From Stomorhina lunata (lineage: Eukaryota > Arthropoda > Insecta > Diptera > Rhiniidae), in assembly GCA_933228675.1 (NCBI GenBank), contig OW121744.1, positions 56,687,775 through 56,751,774 of the forward strand: DNA of 64,000 bases, in the 5' to 3' direction. Shown in pieces: positions 54,081 through 64,000 of the stretch (its first letter is position 1; each line of letters begins with the position of its first letter). The position numbers were made by a program, and so were the translations under genes. The notes beneath the pieces are model-generated. The model saw nothing but the letters and a program-made list of their open reading frames with translations. It was not told the DNA's origin and did not search any database.

Positions 54081-55586
54081 AATGATTTAACCTAATTAAT
54101 TAAAGTTTTAAATGTGGTTATTTTCATACTATAGGATAGTCTTTCGCTTTTTTAATTTTTTTGAAAATGGACCAACGTTGACCTTGGAATTGGAAAATGG
54201 GGATGAAACTCCCCTTTTCTTTAAAATTGTATATCTTGAGAACGGCTTTCTTTCTAAATGTTTTTTTAGTCTAAGTTAGGATTATACATTAAGAAAAATT
54301 TACTATATTTACCAAATACATTAATAAAGAATTCAATTTAAAAAATTAATAAAAATATTTCATAATTGTTAATTTTTAAAGAAAGTATTAACACAGTAAT
54401 AAGTTAATAACTTTAACTGCCAACCCGGGCAATGCCGGGTAAAATCAGCTAGTATTTTAATAAATTTACGAATTTTTAAGATTTTTTCTATACCAAATTT
54501 TTCTATACCAAATTTTTTTCGGAACACTTCTTATATTTAAAAAATTTTCCATAGAACCTTTTATTTCTATAGAGATAACCCAAAAGGTTATTTCTGTTAA
54601 AGCTTTCCTATATTTCTACAGTATTTGAGATTTTGGTGGGTTAAATTTAATTTTGCATGTATATTTAAGAAATTCTCAAACGGATTTTGATGACGATATA
54701 ACAAGACAACAATACAAGTCGTATAGTACAATATAATGAATGATGTCGACGTTGGTGATGACTAAATGCTTAAAAATTTGTGAAAAAACAATATCGTATT
54801 GTATATTTTTATCAAGCTTATGTTAGTTATTTTTTTTTGTAGTAAAGATTTTGTATGAGTCTCACTCTTCTTGCTACGAGTAGCTACAAATATTGCACAT
54901 AATTATAAAAAAAGACTAAAGTTATTTGTTGTTGTCATTTGTAAAACAAAAAAAAAACAAAAGACTTAAGAAAAAAACTTTACTGTGAAATTTTCGCGCA
55001 ATAAAATTGTGATTTTTTGTGTGTGTAAAATTTTTTTGTGTTTGCAAATATTGAAAAAATATTTAAACGTTGTAAAATATTAACCATTAGTTGTAGTTAC
55101 TGAATTGGAAACCTTCCTTTAACTTTTTACATTTAAATTGAGACATAATCAAGTATTTACTAAATATAAATTAAAAAACTCAAAAAAAAAAAAAAACGAA
55201 AACAAAGCAATTACATCTATAAAACAAAATAATTATTTAAAAAAAAAAATAAAAATTGAAACAATATTTTGAAAAATATCACACATAAGTAAACCAGTAA
55301 AATCTCTAAAAAAAAGTGAAAGGTAAAGAAATAATTTCATATAAAAATGTACAAAACAAGAGTTATTCCAATTAAATGCTTTAGACATATTTGTAATACA
55401 TTTTATTTCATATTTTGGTATTTCATTCATTTTATTAATGTACTATTGTCAAATATTAGTTACTTATCTATTTAAAAAGATTATTGTAATAAACAAAATT
55501 TGCATTATAATAAAAAGTTATTGGCTTCTTTGTGTAAAATACGCATTCGAAACTATTTTATGCATAATTTGGAAAATACATACATA
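54081..55586. other. Noncoding, partly promoter- or 5' UTR-like
   Basis: No coding ORF. From about 54840 to 55230, a low-repeat stretch has GAGTCTCACTCTTCTTGCTA, the word AAAGACTTAAG (also at 36128) and long A-rich runs like fly 5' UTRs. Nothing firm. Confidence 0.3.
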
Positions 55587-56838
55587 AAGAGTGTTAGACA
55601 AAATTTATCCATAGTGTAAGAAATAATTTATTTTTTGATCAAGTTAGTTTCTATAGATATGTCAGATACTATTATTTTAGAAATTATTAATTTTCAATAG
55701 TTATTTCAATCAAAATGGACTGCGACAAAAAAGTTCGTGAAAATATAATTAAAAATTTTCAAAAAAATCCGTCATGGACTTTTAAAAAAATAGCTAAAAA
55801 TTTGAAAGTTGACCCTCGAACGGTATAAGGAAAACCTGAGCATTGAAAGAAAACCTGGATCAGGGAGGAAAAAAGGTCCTACAGATATTGGTAAGGCAAA
55901 AGAAGTCGAGCGACTCTTTCGAAGAGCGCCTAACACTTCTTTAAGAAAAGCAGCTCGTACGGTGAAATGTTCTACGAATTTTGCACATAGAGTCTAAGCT
56001 TATGCTGGACTGAAGACATACAAAGTCCAAAAGGTTCCAGATCGCAATGCTATAAAGAACTTAGAAGCAAAAAAAAACGAGCGAAAAAATTGAAGTCTGA
56101 TTTTATAAAAAAATACACCTGTTGTGTGATAAATGATGAAACATACCTACTGGAAGACTTTTCTCAACTTCCTGGTCAAGATTTTTATGTTGCTGATAAA
56201 CGGGGCAATGTTCGGCAAGAGTTTCGCACAAAAAAACAAACAAAATTCCCTAAGAAGTTTCTCGTGTGGCAAGCTATTTGCAGATGTGGCAAAAGAAGTA
56301 AAGTACTTGTGGCATCTGGCACAATAAACACAGAAATTTATATAAAGGAGTGCCTACAAAAACGGTTGTTACCCTTTTTAAGAGAGCACAGAGTGACTAC
56401 ATTTTTTTGGCCCGATTTGGCATCATGCCATTATGGAAAAAAGGCACTTGAGTGGTACTCAAAGAATAATGTCATTTTTGTACCACGAGAGGCAAATCCA
56501 CCTAACTGTCCAGAACTTCGGCCTGTGGTAAGGTATTGGGCTCTGGTAAAAAAGGAATTGAAGAACACAGGAAAGATTTCCAAGAACATGTACGATTTTA
56601 AGCGCAGGAGGAACACATGCTCCAAAAAGGTATCAGAAGCAACTGTAAAATCTTTAATGGGAGGGTTTCCGAAAAAAGTCGATAATTTTGCAAAACCCGA
56701 GTACTAAGTAAACATTTTAATGCTAAATGATTTTGTATAATATGTCATTATATTTGCGTATTTTGTAGAGTTTTTATATTAAAAGGTTTGATTTTTATTT
56801 AAGAAAATTCAACTACAAATTTTATTTAGAGCACTCTT
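55587..56838 (+). mobile_element. Tc1-like DNA transposon with matched ends
   Basis: 1,252 bp. Left end AAGAGTGTTAGACAAAATTT and right end (read on minus) AAGAGTGCTCTAAATAAAAT, giving about 25 bp imperfect terminal inverted repeats. TA flanks at 55585-55586 and 56839-56840 fit the TA target duplication of the superfamily. It contains one broken transposase gene (55715-56707). Confidence 0.85.
55715..56707 (+). pseudogene. Tc1/IS630-type transposase, frameshifted
   Basis: The N-terminus MDCDKKVRENIIKNFQKNPS is a helix-turn-helix type domain, then a frameshift near 55827. The C-terminal half (56090-56707) is open and holds the catalytic region: VINDETYL (first Asp), FFWPDLASCHYGKKALEWYS (second Asp) and NPPNCPELRPVVRYWALVKK. 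The last motif normally carries the third acid as LRPIE, but here it is VV, so the enzyme would be dead even if the frame were whole. It ends at TAA 56705-56707. Confidence 0.85.
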
Positions 56839-56840
56839 TA

Positions 56841-57180
56841 TGTTCATATATATAAAAATAACTTTTCACATAGATACTAATTCATACACATTTTGAAATA
56901 TTTATTATCATTATTGTGTAATTTTGAATTTAATCAACACTTCATTCAAATCATCATCATTCATTTACTCACTCAAAATTTAGAAGGTGTTTGTTAAACT
57001 TTTTTTATTGCCGTTTAAGCTTAAACTTAATCGAGATGAAAAGCAGATATTAAACGTGTTATTAAACTTAGTTTTGAAAGCCATGTAACTTAACAAATTA
57101 TATAAAAGAAGATGTAAAAGTTGGTACAGACCCTCCATATGATAGCCTACTTTTACAAAATTACAAAGTTTACACCTGTA
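56841..57180. other. Noncoding, nothing recognised
   Basis: AT-rich DNA between the Tc1-like element and the mixed repeat at 57186. Confidence 0.5.
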
Positions 57181-57185
57181 GTTTT

Positions 57186-57810
57186 TTATACCCACCATCA
57201 GGCTTGTATGTAAATGAGATGCAGTTGTTGCCTGGGTTTCCTGCTAACAGGTAGCAACTGTATTCAATTCCTACTCACACCTCCTAGTGGTACATCCTGG
57301 AAACCTGAGCAACCTAGTTGAAGATGCGGTAAATAACCCGAGTGGGATTCTAGATCAGGGCCAATGTGAGAGGGAGTTATCTTGGAGCCATTCCGACGCA
57401 TTTGGTCTAAGGGTCTAAGATAATTGTACTTGGTGAAGTACTTAACTGTAGCGTCTGTTCAACATGTTAGTTGCGGCTACAAGCGGGCGTCTGTCTCGGA
57501 TCGAGTGGCTCGCTTTACAAACGTGGCTCTTGGTTTTGGACTCATCATCCATCGACTTAGCACTTACCATGTTTTAAGCATGGAAAGAAACAACATAACA
57601 GAATATACTACTCCAAGGGGTAATCATGCGAGAAATCCCCCTGCTACGGCAGCTGGCACAAGGATTTTGGAGGTGCCTAATCTATGCAAGAACATCCTGA
57701 TGAATGAAACCAATTCTATCCGAAGAAATCGGACTATGTCCCATATAAAAGGATGGTTGAGACCCTATGCTCCACTGGTAGTCAAGGATAACAGAAGAAG
57801 AAGAAGAAGA
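57186..57810 (+). repeat. Mixed repeat: family B start fused to LINE leader
   Basis: TATACCCACCATCAGG at 57188 is the family B start. From 57420 to 57750 the sequence parallels 5150-5390 (TAATTGTACTTGGTGAAGTA, TGTCTCGGATCGAGTGGCTC, AGGGGTAATCATGCGAGAAA). It ends with an (AGA)n run at about 57794-57816. No credible protein. Confidence 0.6.
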
Positions 57811-58329
57811 AGAAGAATCAGGCCTGCCAGATTTGCCGATTTATCGCCATTTTGGCGATTTATGACCTAAAAAATAGTAAAGTGCCGATATGCAGATTTT
57901 GGCTCGAAAATTGGCGATTTTTGAGATTATTTCGGAAACAAATTTAACTTTAAAGTTTTCATATGACAAATCAGGGGTTAAGCAACGCTAGAAGTTTTGA
58001 ATAATTCTGATATATTAGAATTGCAGAGTCAAAATTTGGGAAGAAAATAAAAATTTTGAACAAAAAATTGTGGTAAATAATATATAGTTTTCTTCTATTG
58101 AACAATTTTCCATTTAATATATAGAAATAATTTTTTCTTTAAAAAGTTTTACTGTAGTGTATTGCACTAAGATCCCAGTTTATTACAATTGTTTATTATT
58201 GTAATAAATAGTTAAAAAAAAAAAAAACAAAAAATGTTGTTGGAGAAACCTTTCCTAGACGCTTTTCTATGGTTGGTTAGGCCATCTTATCAGGAGGATT
58301 ATCCCTAGACAGAGCGAAAACCACACATT

Positions 58330-58820
58330 AAATATCATTTTTCTGTAGAAAATTTTTTAATTAAAAATTTTTCTATCGAAAAACTTTAAATTAAAATTTT
58401 TTTTGTATAGAAAAATTTTGAAAATTTTTTCTGTAGTAAAATTTTCCGTATAAAATTTTTTCTATCGAAAAATTTCCTATATAAATTTTTTTGTAAAGAA
58501 GAATTTTTTATATAAAATTTTTGAATATACAAATTTTCCATTTAAAATTTTTTCTATCGAAAATTTTCTTTCATAAATTTTTTTTTGTAAAGAAGAATTT
58601 TTTATATAAAATTTTTGAATATAAAAATGTTCGACATAAAAAATTTTTTATATAAGTTTTTTGGTATAGAAGAATTTCTAATATAAAATTTTTTTGTCTA
58701 GAAAAATTTTTAATATAAAATTTTTTGTATAGAGAAATTTTCAAGATGATTTTAGAAAAATTTTCAATATATAATTTGCTTTATAGAAAAATTTTCAATG
58801 AATATTTTTTGAATATTCGG
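58330..58820 (+). repeat. Degenerate TATAGAAAAATTTT-type minisatellite
   Basis: TATCGAAAAA, TATAGAAAAATTTT and ATATAAAATTTTTT units at about 28-35 bp spacing; more diverged than the arrays at 51520-52622 but of the same type. A TTTTTTGTAAAGAAGAATTT block is repeated at 58480 and 58575. Confidence 0.7.
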
Positions 58821-58949
58821 ATATATTTATGATATATTTTTGACAATTTTTGATTTTTTGACGATTTCTCAAAATTTACTGCCGTTAAATGGCGTTTTTT
58901 TTTTTTTTAAATGTGCCGATTTTTTAGAAAAATTTTCTAGCAGCCCTGC

Positions 58950-59700
58950 CAGAAAATGGAGGGGGGTGGGGGGGTTTATATTGAGATTGTCAACCCAATT
59001 TTCGACGGTTTTCAAGCATACATTGGGCGATACTGCTGTAATTTCATGTTCGATATTCGTACGAAGTTCATCAATCGTCGCCGGCTTGTTGACATAGACC
59101 ATAGACTTGAAATAGGAAATAATCTAACGGCGTCAAATCGCACGACTGAGGCGGCCAATCGACTGGACCTTTTCGTGAGATAACGTGAGAGAACGTTCTC
59201 CAAACTTGGTTTCAATAAATTGATTGTGACATTCGCTGTGTGGCTTGTGGCGCCGTTCTGTTGTAACCACATGTTCTCCAAGTCCATATCATCCAATTAG
59301 GACCAAAAATATTCGGTTATTGAACGGTGGCGATTCCTATTCCCAGTAACGTAATGGTCTTGTACATCACGGAAGAAGTACGGCCCAATGACGCCGCCGG
59401 CCCATAAAGCGCACCAAACCGTAACTTTTTCGGGATGCAATGATGACTCATGGAGTATGTGTGAATTGTTGCCTGACCAATAACGCATATTATGTTTATT
59501 GAAAAAGCCATTAAGCCAGAAATTAGCCTTATCGCTGAGGATGGTTTTTCTCTTAACGTTAAAGCCACTGACTTCGAATTTCGGTAATAAATTTTAATAA
59601 TTTCGACTCGTTGTTGGCTCATAAATCTTTCCATCATAAAATAGCAAACCTTACTGAAGAGATATGCCAAAAGATTAGCAAGAAATATGGCGTCGTCTAC
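58950..59700 (-). pseudogene. Mariner-like element remnant (minus copy of an inverted pair)
   Basis: Minus strand from the start near 59636: MERFMSQQRVEIIKIYYRNS. An internal deletion then leads to VTVWCALWAGGVIGPYFFRD, LDDMDLENMWLQQNGATSHT, and PSLENVLSRYLTKRSSRLAA to a 3' end near 58960. The second catalytic Asp of QQDGA is Asn here. Several frameshifts. Confidence 0.8.
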
Positions 59701-59784
59701 TTTCTCTGTAGCCGTACCTTTGTACTACAAAGGTACGCTACAAAGTTTGTAGCGTCCCTGTTGAAAACCCCGATATGAAAGCTA

Positions 59785-60420
59785 AAGCCAGTTTCTTGCT
59801 GCTCTTTTGACGTTTCTCTTCAATAACGTTTGTCATTTCATGATGGAAAGATATACGAGCCAACAACAAGTCGAAATTATTAAAATTTACTACCGAAATT
59901 CGAATTCAGTTGCATCAATGTTAAGAGCGCGAATCATCTTCATCTTTGGTGCGGTTTATCTGCTGGCGACGTTATTGGGACTTATTTCTTCCGTGATGAT
60001 CAAGACCGGCATGTCAATGAGAATGGAAATCGCTAACGTTCAATGATAACCGAATATTGACCCGATTTGGATGATATGGACTTGGAGGACATGTGATTCC
60101 GACAGCACGGCGCCACAAGCCACACAGCGATTTCGCAATCAATTTATTAAAAACTAAGTTTGGAGAACGTGTTATCTCACGAAATGGTTCAGTCGATTGA
60201 CCGCCTTGATCATGCGATTTGACTCCGTTAGACTATTTCCTGTGTGGCTACGTCAAGTCTATGGTCTATACCAACAATTGATAAACGAATATCAAACATG
60301 AAATTACAGCAGTATCGGCCAATTTATGCTCGAAAATTGGGTTCAGCGTCTGGTTGCTGCAAGTGTGCCCGTGGTGGCCATGTAAAAGAAATTTCCATAC
60401 ATAGTGGCATCAAACGTGCT
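59785..60420 (+). pseudogene. Mariner-like element remnant (plus copy of the pair)
   Basis: Starts MMERYTSQQQVEIIKIYYRN near 59840. A different, larger internal deletion after SVASML leads to GDVIGTYFFRDDQD, LDDMDLEDM, HGATSHTA and LENVLSHE, and ends near RGGHVKEISIH at 60405. Same family as the minus copy but independently deleted. No catalytic core remains. Confidence 0.8.
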
Positions 60421-60439
60421 TTCACAGGAATGAAGAATT

Positions 60440-60605
60440 TTATTAATATTCAAAACCGTTTTTGTTCTATTATTATCGATTTTTTACTTTGTTCAAGAAA
60501 ATAAACAGTTTTCGAGCTACGCGATTATTTATTGCGCAAACTCCTCCATTTTTGTATAACGCTATATCTCGAAAACTAGAGCTAACCTTAAAAAAAGTTT
60601 AGCAC
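60440..60605 (+). repeat. Dispersed repeat, family F (left half)
   Basis: ATAAACAGTTTTCGAGCTAC, ATATCTCGAAAACTAGAGCT and AAAGTTTAGCAC parallel 34190-34278. The match resumes after the hAT-like insertion at 61358. Confidence 0.7.
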
Positions 60606-61357
60606 TAGGGTTGCCAGACACAAATCCAGAAAAAGCTGGACATAAGAGGAAAAAAAGCTTGACAACCCAAAAATTAGCTGGACATTAAAAATAAAAAAAC
60701 TTGCTTTAATAATTTACTTCGATGAATCTTTCAATTTTTGATAAACCTAATAGCGAATACCATAATTAACCGCAGCGATATCGAGAGAATGAAATCATCC
60801 GAGATGCTGCAGCTAATACATCTGAAACAATTTTCAACAGAATTCTACTTGCGTTTGTCGATGACATTGATATCATGGGACGGACGCACATTTCGCTATT
60901 CGACTGCCTTTTCAAGTAACGAGAAGGAATGTAATAAAATGGATCTAGTTGTCAATGAATCAAAACAAAACTGCTGGTTTCTACAAGCAGGCAATCCTTA
61001 AGAATTGGACCACATGAGATCTGTGAGAACTATAGCTACGAGGTTGTAAAAGAATTTATTTACCTTGGTACCGCCGTCAACATAATTAACGACATAAGTT
61101 TCAAATTCAAACGTAGAATCATACTTGCCAACAATGGGGAAATTTTATAGAGGATTATTTTATTGCAAAATGAACTTGATCAGGCAAAAACACTTTTCCA
61201 AAAGTGTTTATTGCGTTCTTTTTCATCAAAATAGTTTTTCTTTAAAAATATTAAATTTTTGACCTTTCAGCTGGACAAATTTAATTTTAGCTTGACACTG
61301 GACAAGCATTAAAAAATCTGAACAATCCAGTCGAATCCAGTCTGACTGGCAACCCTA
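60606..61357. mobile_element. hAT-like element carrying a LINE RT fragment
   Basis: Terminal repeats are TAGGGTTGCCAGACACAAAT at left and, on minus, TAGGGTTGCCAGTCAGACTG at right. Flanking 8-mers are TTTAGCAC (60598-60605) and GTTAGCAC (61358-61365), a 7/8 match typical of hAT target duplications. Inside, 60830-61130 encodes in broken frames ILLAFVDDIDIMGR, MDLVVNESKQNCW and YEVVKEFIYLGTAVN, which are reverse transcriptase motifs. No hAT transposase. Confidence 0.8.
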
Positions 61358-61365
61358 GTTAGCAC

Positions 61366-62639
61366 CATTGAATTCTCCGTTCGGTCGGTAAAAAAAAAAA
61401 CTTGTCAAAATCGAGAACAGTGTTATTTAAAGCTCTGTCAAAAACCAAAAACTCGTACATTTCTTTATTATTTCTTAAGAAAGATAAGTATTAAAAAATG
61501 TATTTACATATAAATTTAAAAATGTTTTTGGTAAAAAGCTCCTACCTCCAACCAAACTACGGTACCGACACAAAGTCATTGATGTTAATCTTTCTATAAT
61601 TTCATAGTGTATCATTTTCAATTTCTTCTTAAAATTTTATATACATACATATACATATGTATATTTTCATAAATTCATTGGTATCTATGTTTTAATATTT
61701 TATTATTTCATTTAAAAAAAATTTTCTGCTATTTTAATACGATTGCATGCATGCTTGACCTTAAACCCAAAAACTGAAACATTTCAAGCCAATCCTATCT
61801 CACTTCAATTCAACACCTAAACAGAAAATTTCATTTTTATTTTGAAAATTTTAAACATTTTTTGTTTTCATTGTCTACAAACATGATGATGATCATGAAG
61901 ATCATGCAATCAAATTTATAGCCGTATTAGCATTTTTGGTAACGTCATCGTTTGTTTGAGTTAATGAAAAGTTAATTCATTCAACAACAAAAACAACAAC
62001 GGACTCATCATTGTGAAAATGATAATAAAAACATAGTGATCGTTATGATGATTATCATTAGACAAAGTTACACTCACTCACTCACTCACGTTGACTCGTT
62101 ATCATTCTCAATAACATAGAAAATGTCTGTTACGCGAAATAAAAACTAATTGCTTTGTTTTAGAGTTTATTGGCTTTTTATGGCATGAATATTATCTAAG
62201 CATGTATGTACTTATAAGTAGAGATGCGCACGTGAGTGTTTATGGGATCACGATCACCTACACAATAATAATAGTTACACTGGGCTCGATTTTTACTTTT
62301 TACCTACAAAAGGGAGAACCAGTGGATAAAGATAAATCGGGTATACTGAACTCAATGGTGGTAACCGTTTTTTTTAGGTTAGCTCTAGTTTCCGAGATAT
62401 AGCTAGAGATATAGTTATTAAAAAAATTAATGAGGTTGCCCAATAAATATTCGCGTAACTCGAAAACTGTTTATTATCTTAAACTAAGTAAAAAAATCGA
62501 AATTCGGCAACAAAATTATCTTTCAGGAACTAAATTTTTTAATCCGAGCAGGCGCACAGTGGTTTACTTACTTAAATGGCCTATAGTAACAACCTGTTAA
62601 GGTCAAAGGCCGAGCATATTTTAGAATTCCATGCGCTTC
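61366..62639. other. Noncoding; includes a low-repeat island
   Basis: 61366-61450 finishes family F. The part 61740-62160 looks unlike the surrounding repeats: it has more balanced composition and words such as ATGATGATGATCATGAAGAT, GGTAACGTCATCGTTTG and (CACT)n at 62070. A CGTCA (half CRE) lies at about 61943. 62360-62560 is an inverted family F piece. No protein is encoded. Confidence 0.4.
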
Positions 62640-63005
62640 TATCTGGTGCGCATATTCTCCAATTTCTTATTTATGACAAGTTTTGAAAGATTTTCTTCTA
62701 CTTGGTCTTTCCATTGAAGTTTTGGGCGCCCTCTTCTACGAGTTCCCTCAGGATCATTATCAAACACTTTTCTTGCCGGAGTATTTGCATCCATTCGCAC
62801 AACATGTCCTAGCCGCTGTTGCTTAATGCGTTTTACTATGTCTATGTCAGCGTATAACTCATACAGCTCATGATTCATTCGATGTCGATACTCATTGTTG
62901 ACGTAGACTGGCCCAAATATTTTTCGTAGGATTTTCCTCTCAAACACTCCAAGGATAGCTTCATCTGCCTGTGCAAGTACCCATGATTCTGCACCATGTG
63001 GTTTA
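62640..63005 (-). mobile_element. LINE ORF2 C-terminal fragment
   Basis: The minus strand is open from about 63000 to 62639: HGAESWVLAQADEAILGVFE, RKILRKIFGPVYVNNEYRHR, RLGHVVRMDANTPARKVFDN and RRRGRPKLQWKDQVEENL. This is the typical end of RTE/CR1-like reverse transcriptase proteins. One frame, no stops, so younger than the copy at 22524 or from another subfamily. 5'-truncated. Confidence 0.8.
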
Positions 63006-64000
63006 CGAACGCTTTTTTTTTGGGAAAAATTACAAAGTAATGTTAAAAACTTATTTTAAATTTTTTTGGATTCAAATATCTCTTAAATTATAAGAGATAA
63101 GGTAGTACAGTGAGCATGTTTTTTCTTTCTTTTTTTAAGAAGTTTTCGAAAATGTACAAATCTCGGATAAAATTAGCGAAAGTTATACAAACCCAAAGGT
63201 TTTACATACCCGAGGTGGGCAACTTTGGCTCACTGTAGAGCCCACTGTGCTACAAACAGATACGTTCTTAAACATTGCCATAAAAGCCTAACACCTCTTC
63301 TAATAATGTTCCAAATTTTGTCATAATCCGTCTAGTAGTTTAGAAATTGCTTAGATAATACCACTGTGCACTATTAACTTTATATGCAAACATTACTCTC
63401 CAATACTCCAATATTCTGCGTAAAAATGCTATGGGAGGCAAAGTTTTCAGAGCTTTTAAAGATTATGCATTAAATCTTGATATACGTGTTAGATATCATT
63501 GGATCGGGAAAGACCAGGAGATAAAGATCAAGTAAAAATCTTTCTTAAGTGCGTTAACTTTTTTACACTATGTATCGAAAAACAAAAAAATTTATTTTTC
63601 TACGTTTTTAAGGAAAATAATTTCAATCTTTGATATTCTGTAGAAATGACATGGATTAAGGTATCACAATGAAATTTTGTAGTTATGTAGACCAATAAGA
63701 TCTAAAAAGCAATAGACTAAAAAAATTTCCATTTTTAACTGAAAAATTCCCCAATTCCCAACTCGGGAAAAATCAGTTTCAAAAAATGAGTTTTTTTACA
63801 AAAATGCCAACACAGACTCTATTTGCAGCTCGTTTCAGAAAAAACTTTTCTAATCAATAACAGATATATTAGAAAATATAAACATTATAATATTTTTCAA
63901 ATCGGTTCTTTTTTTTTACAAGTTGGCATTTTTTGGAGAGGGCATGTGCGAGGACCAAAAGTCCAATTGACAAGAAATTTATTTTATACGCATTCTCATT
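63006..64000. other. Noncoding, family E repeat and unclassified DNA
   Basis: 63120-63215 matches 49320-49440 (AGCGAAAGTTATACAAACCC, CCAAAGGTTTTACATACCC). The rest shows no ORF or repeat I can name. Confidence 0.45.

Noticed and set aside
57424..57870. 148-residue ORF
   Set aside because: It overlies a dispersed leader repeat also found at 5150-5390 and ends in an AGA run; no domain.
51600..58820. CRISPR array or bacterial contamination because of regular repeats
   Set aside because: The repeats are adjacent low-complexity units without unique spacers, in DNA with spliceosomal genes and animal LINEs.

Overview
The window looks like nuclear DNA of a higher fly (Brachycera). It is probably a calyptrate such as a blow fly or house fly relative. 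It is very AT-rich, has short GT-AG introns (about 55-70 bp) beside a few huge ones, codes proteins that read as Drosophila-like orthologs, and is loaded with degenerate and young transposable elements. The species is an inference; nothing here fixes it.

Genes, left to right: the 3' part of ERp60 (ER protein disulfide isomerase, +, 3024-4481); a probable dicistronic unit of Polr3K (RNA polymerase III subunit RPC10, +, 7587-7977) followed 46 nt later by a YrdC-type threonylcarbamoyl-AMP synthase (+, 8024-8791); IMMP2L (mitochondrial inner membrane peptidase subunit 2, -, 9506-10073); and rig/Gemin5 (WD-repeat protein, +, nine exons, 12226-31091). A CFAP206-like ciliary gene (-, five exons, 14636-18841) lies inside the 11.6 kb fourth intron of rig. 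Its stop codon is 5 bp from the rig splice donor, so its 3' UTR must run antisense over a rig exon. All exon junctions given were checked for reading phase by hand.

The same giant rig intron holds a ~930 bp minisatellite that reverses orientation in its middle, and a 2,448 bp head-to-tail duplication with an 11 bp filler at the junction.

From 31.1 kb to the end I find no host protein-coding gene. This 33 kb is a layered transposon graveyard with some fresh arrivals: a jockey-clade LINE with both ORFs open and a poly(A) tail; a tRNA-derived SINE with a 12 bp target duplication and (TA)n tail, whose empty site survives in a paralogous repeat; a near-perfect hairpin MITE whose TA tract took a core-deleted mariner; a hAT-like element carrying a piece of LINE reverse transcriptase; a TTAA-flanked piggyBac-like MITE; a Tc1-like element with matched ends; two head-to-head mariner remnants; and several tandem repeats with units of about 130-140 bp. 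Two less repetitive stretches (about 35.9-36.9 kb and 54.8-55.5 kb) look like promoter or 5' UTR DNA of a gene whose coding exons lie outside the window, but this is a weak inference.
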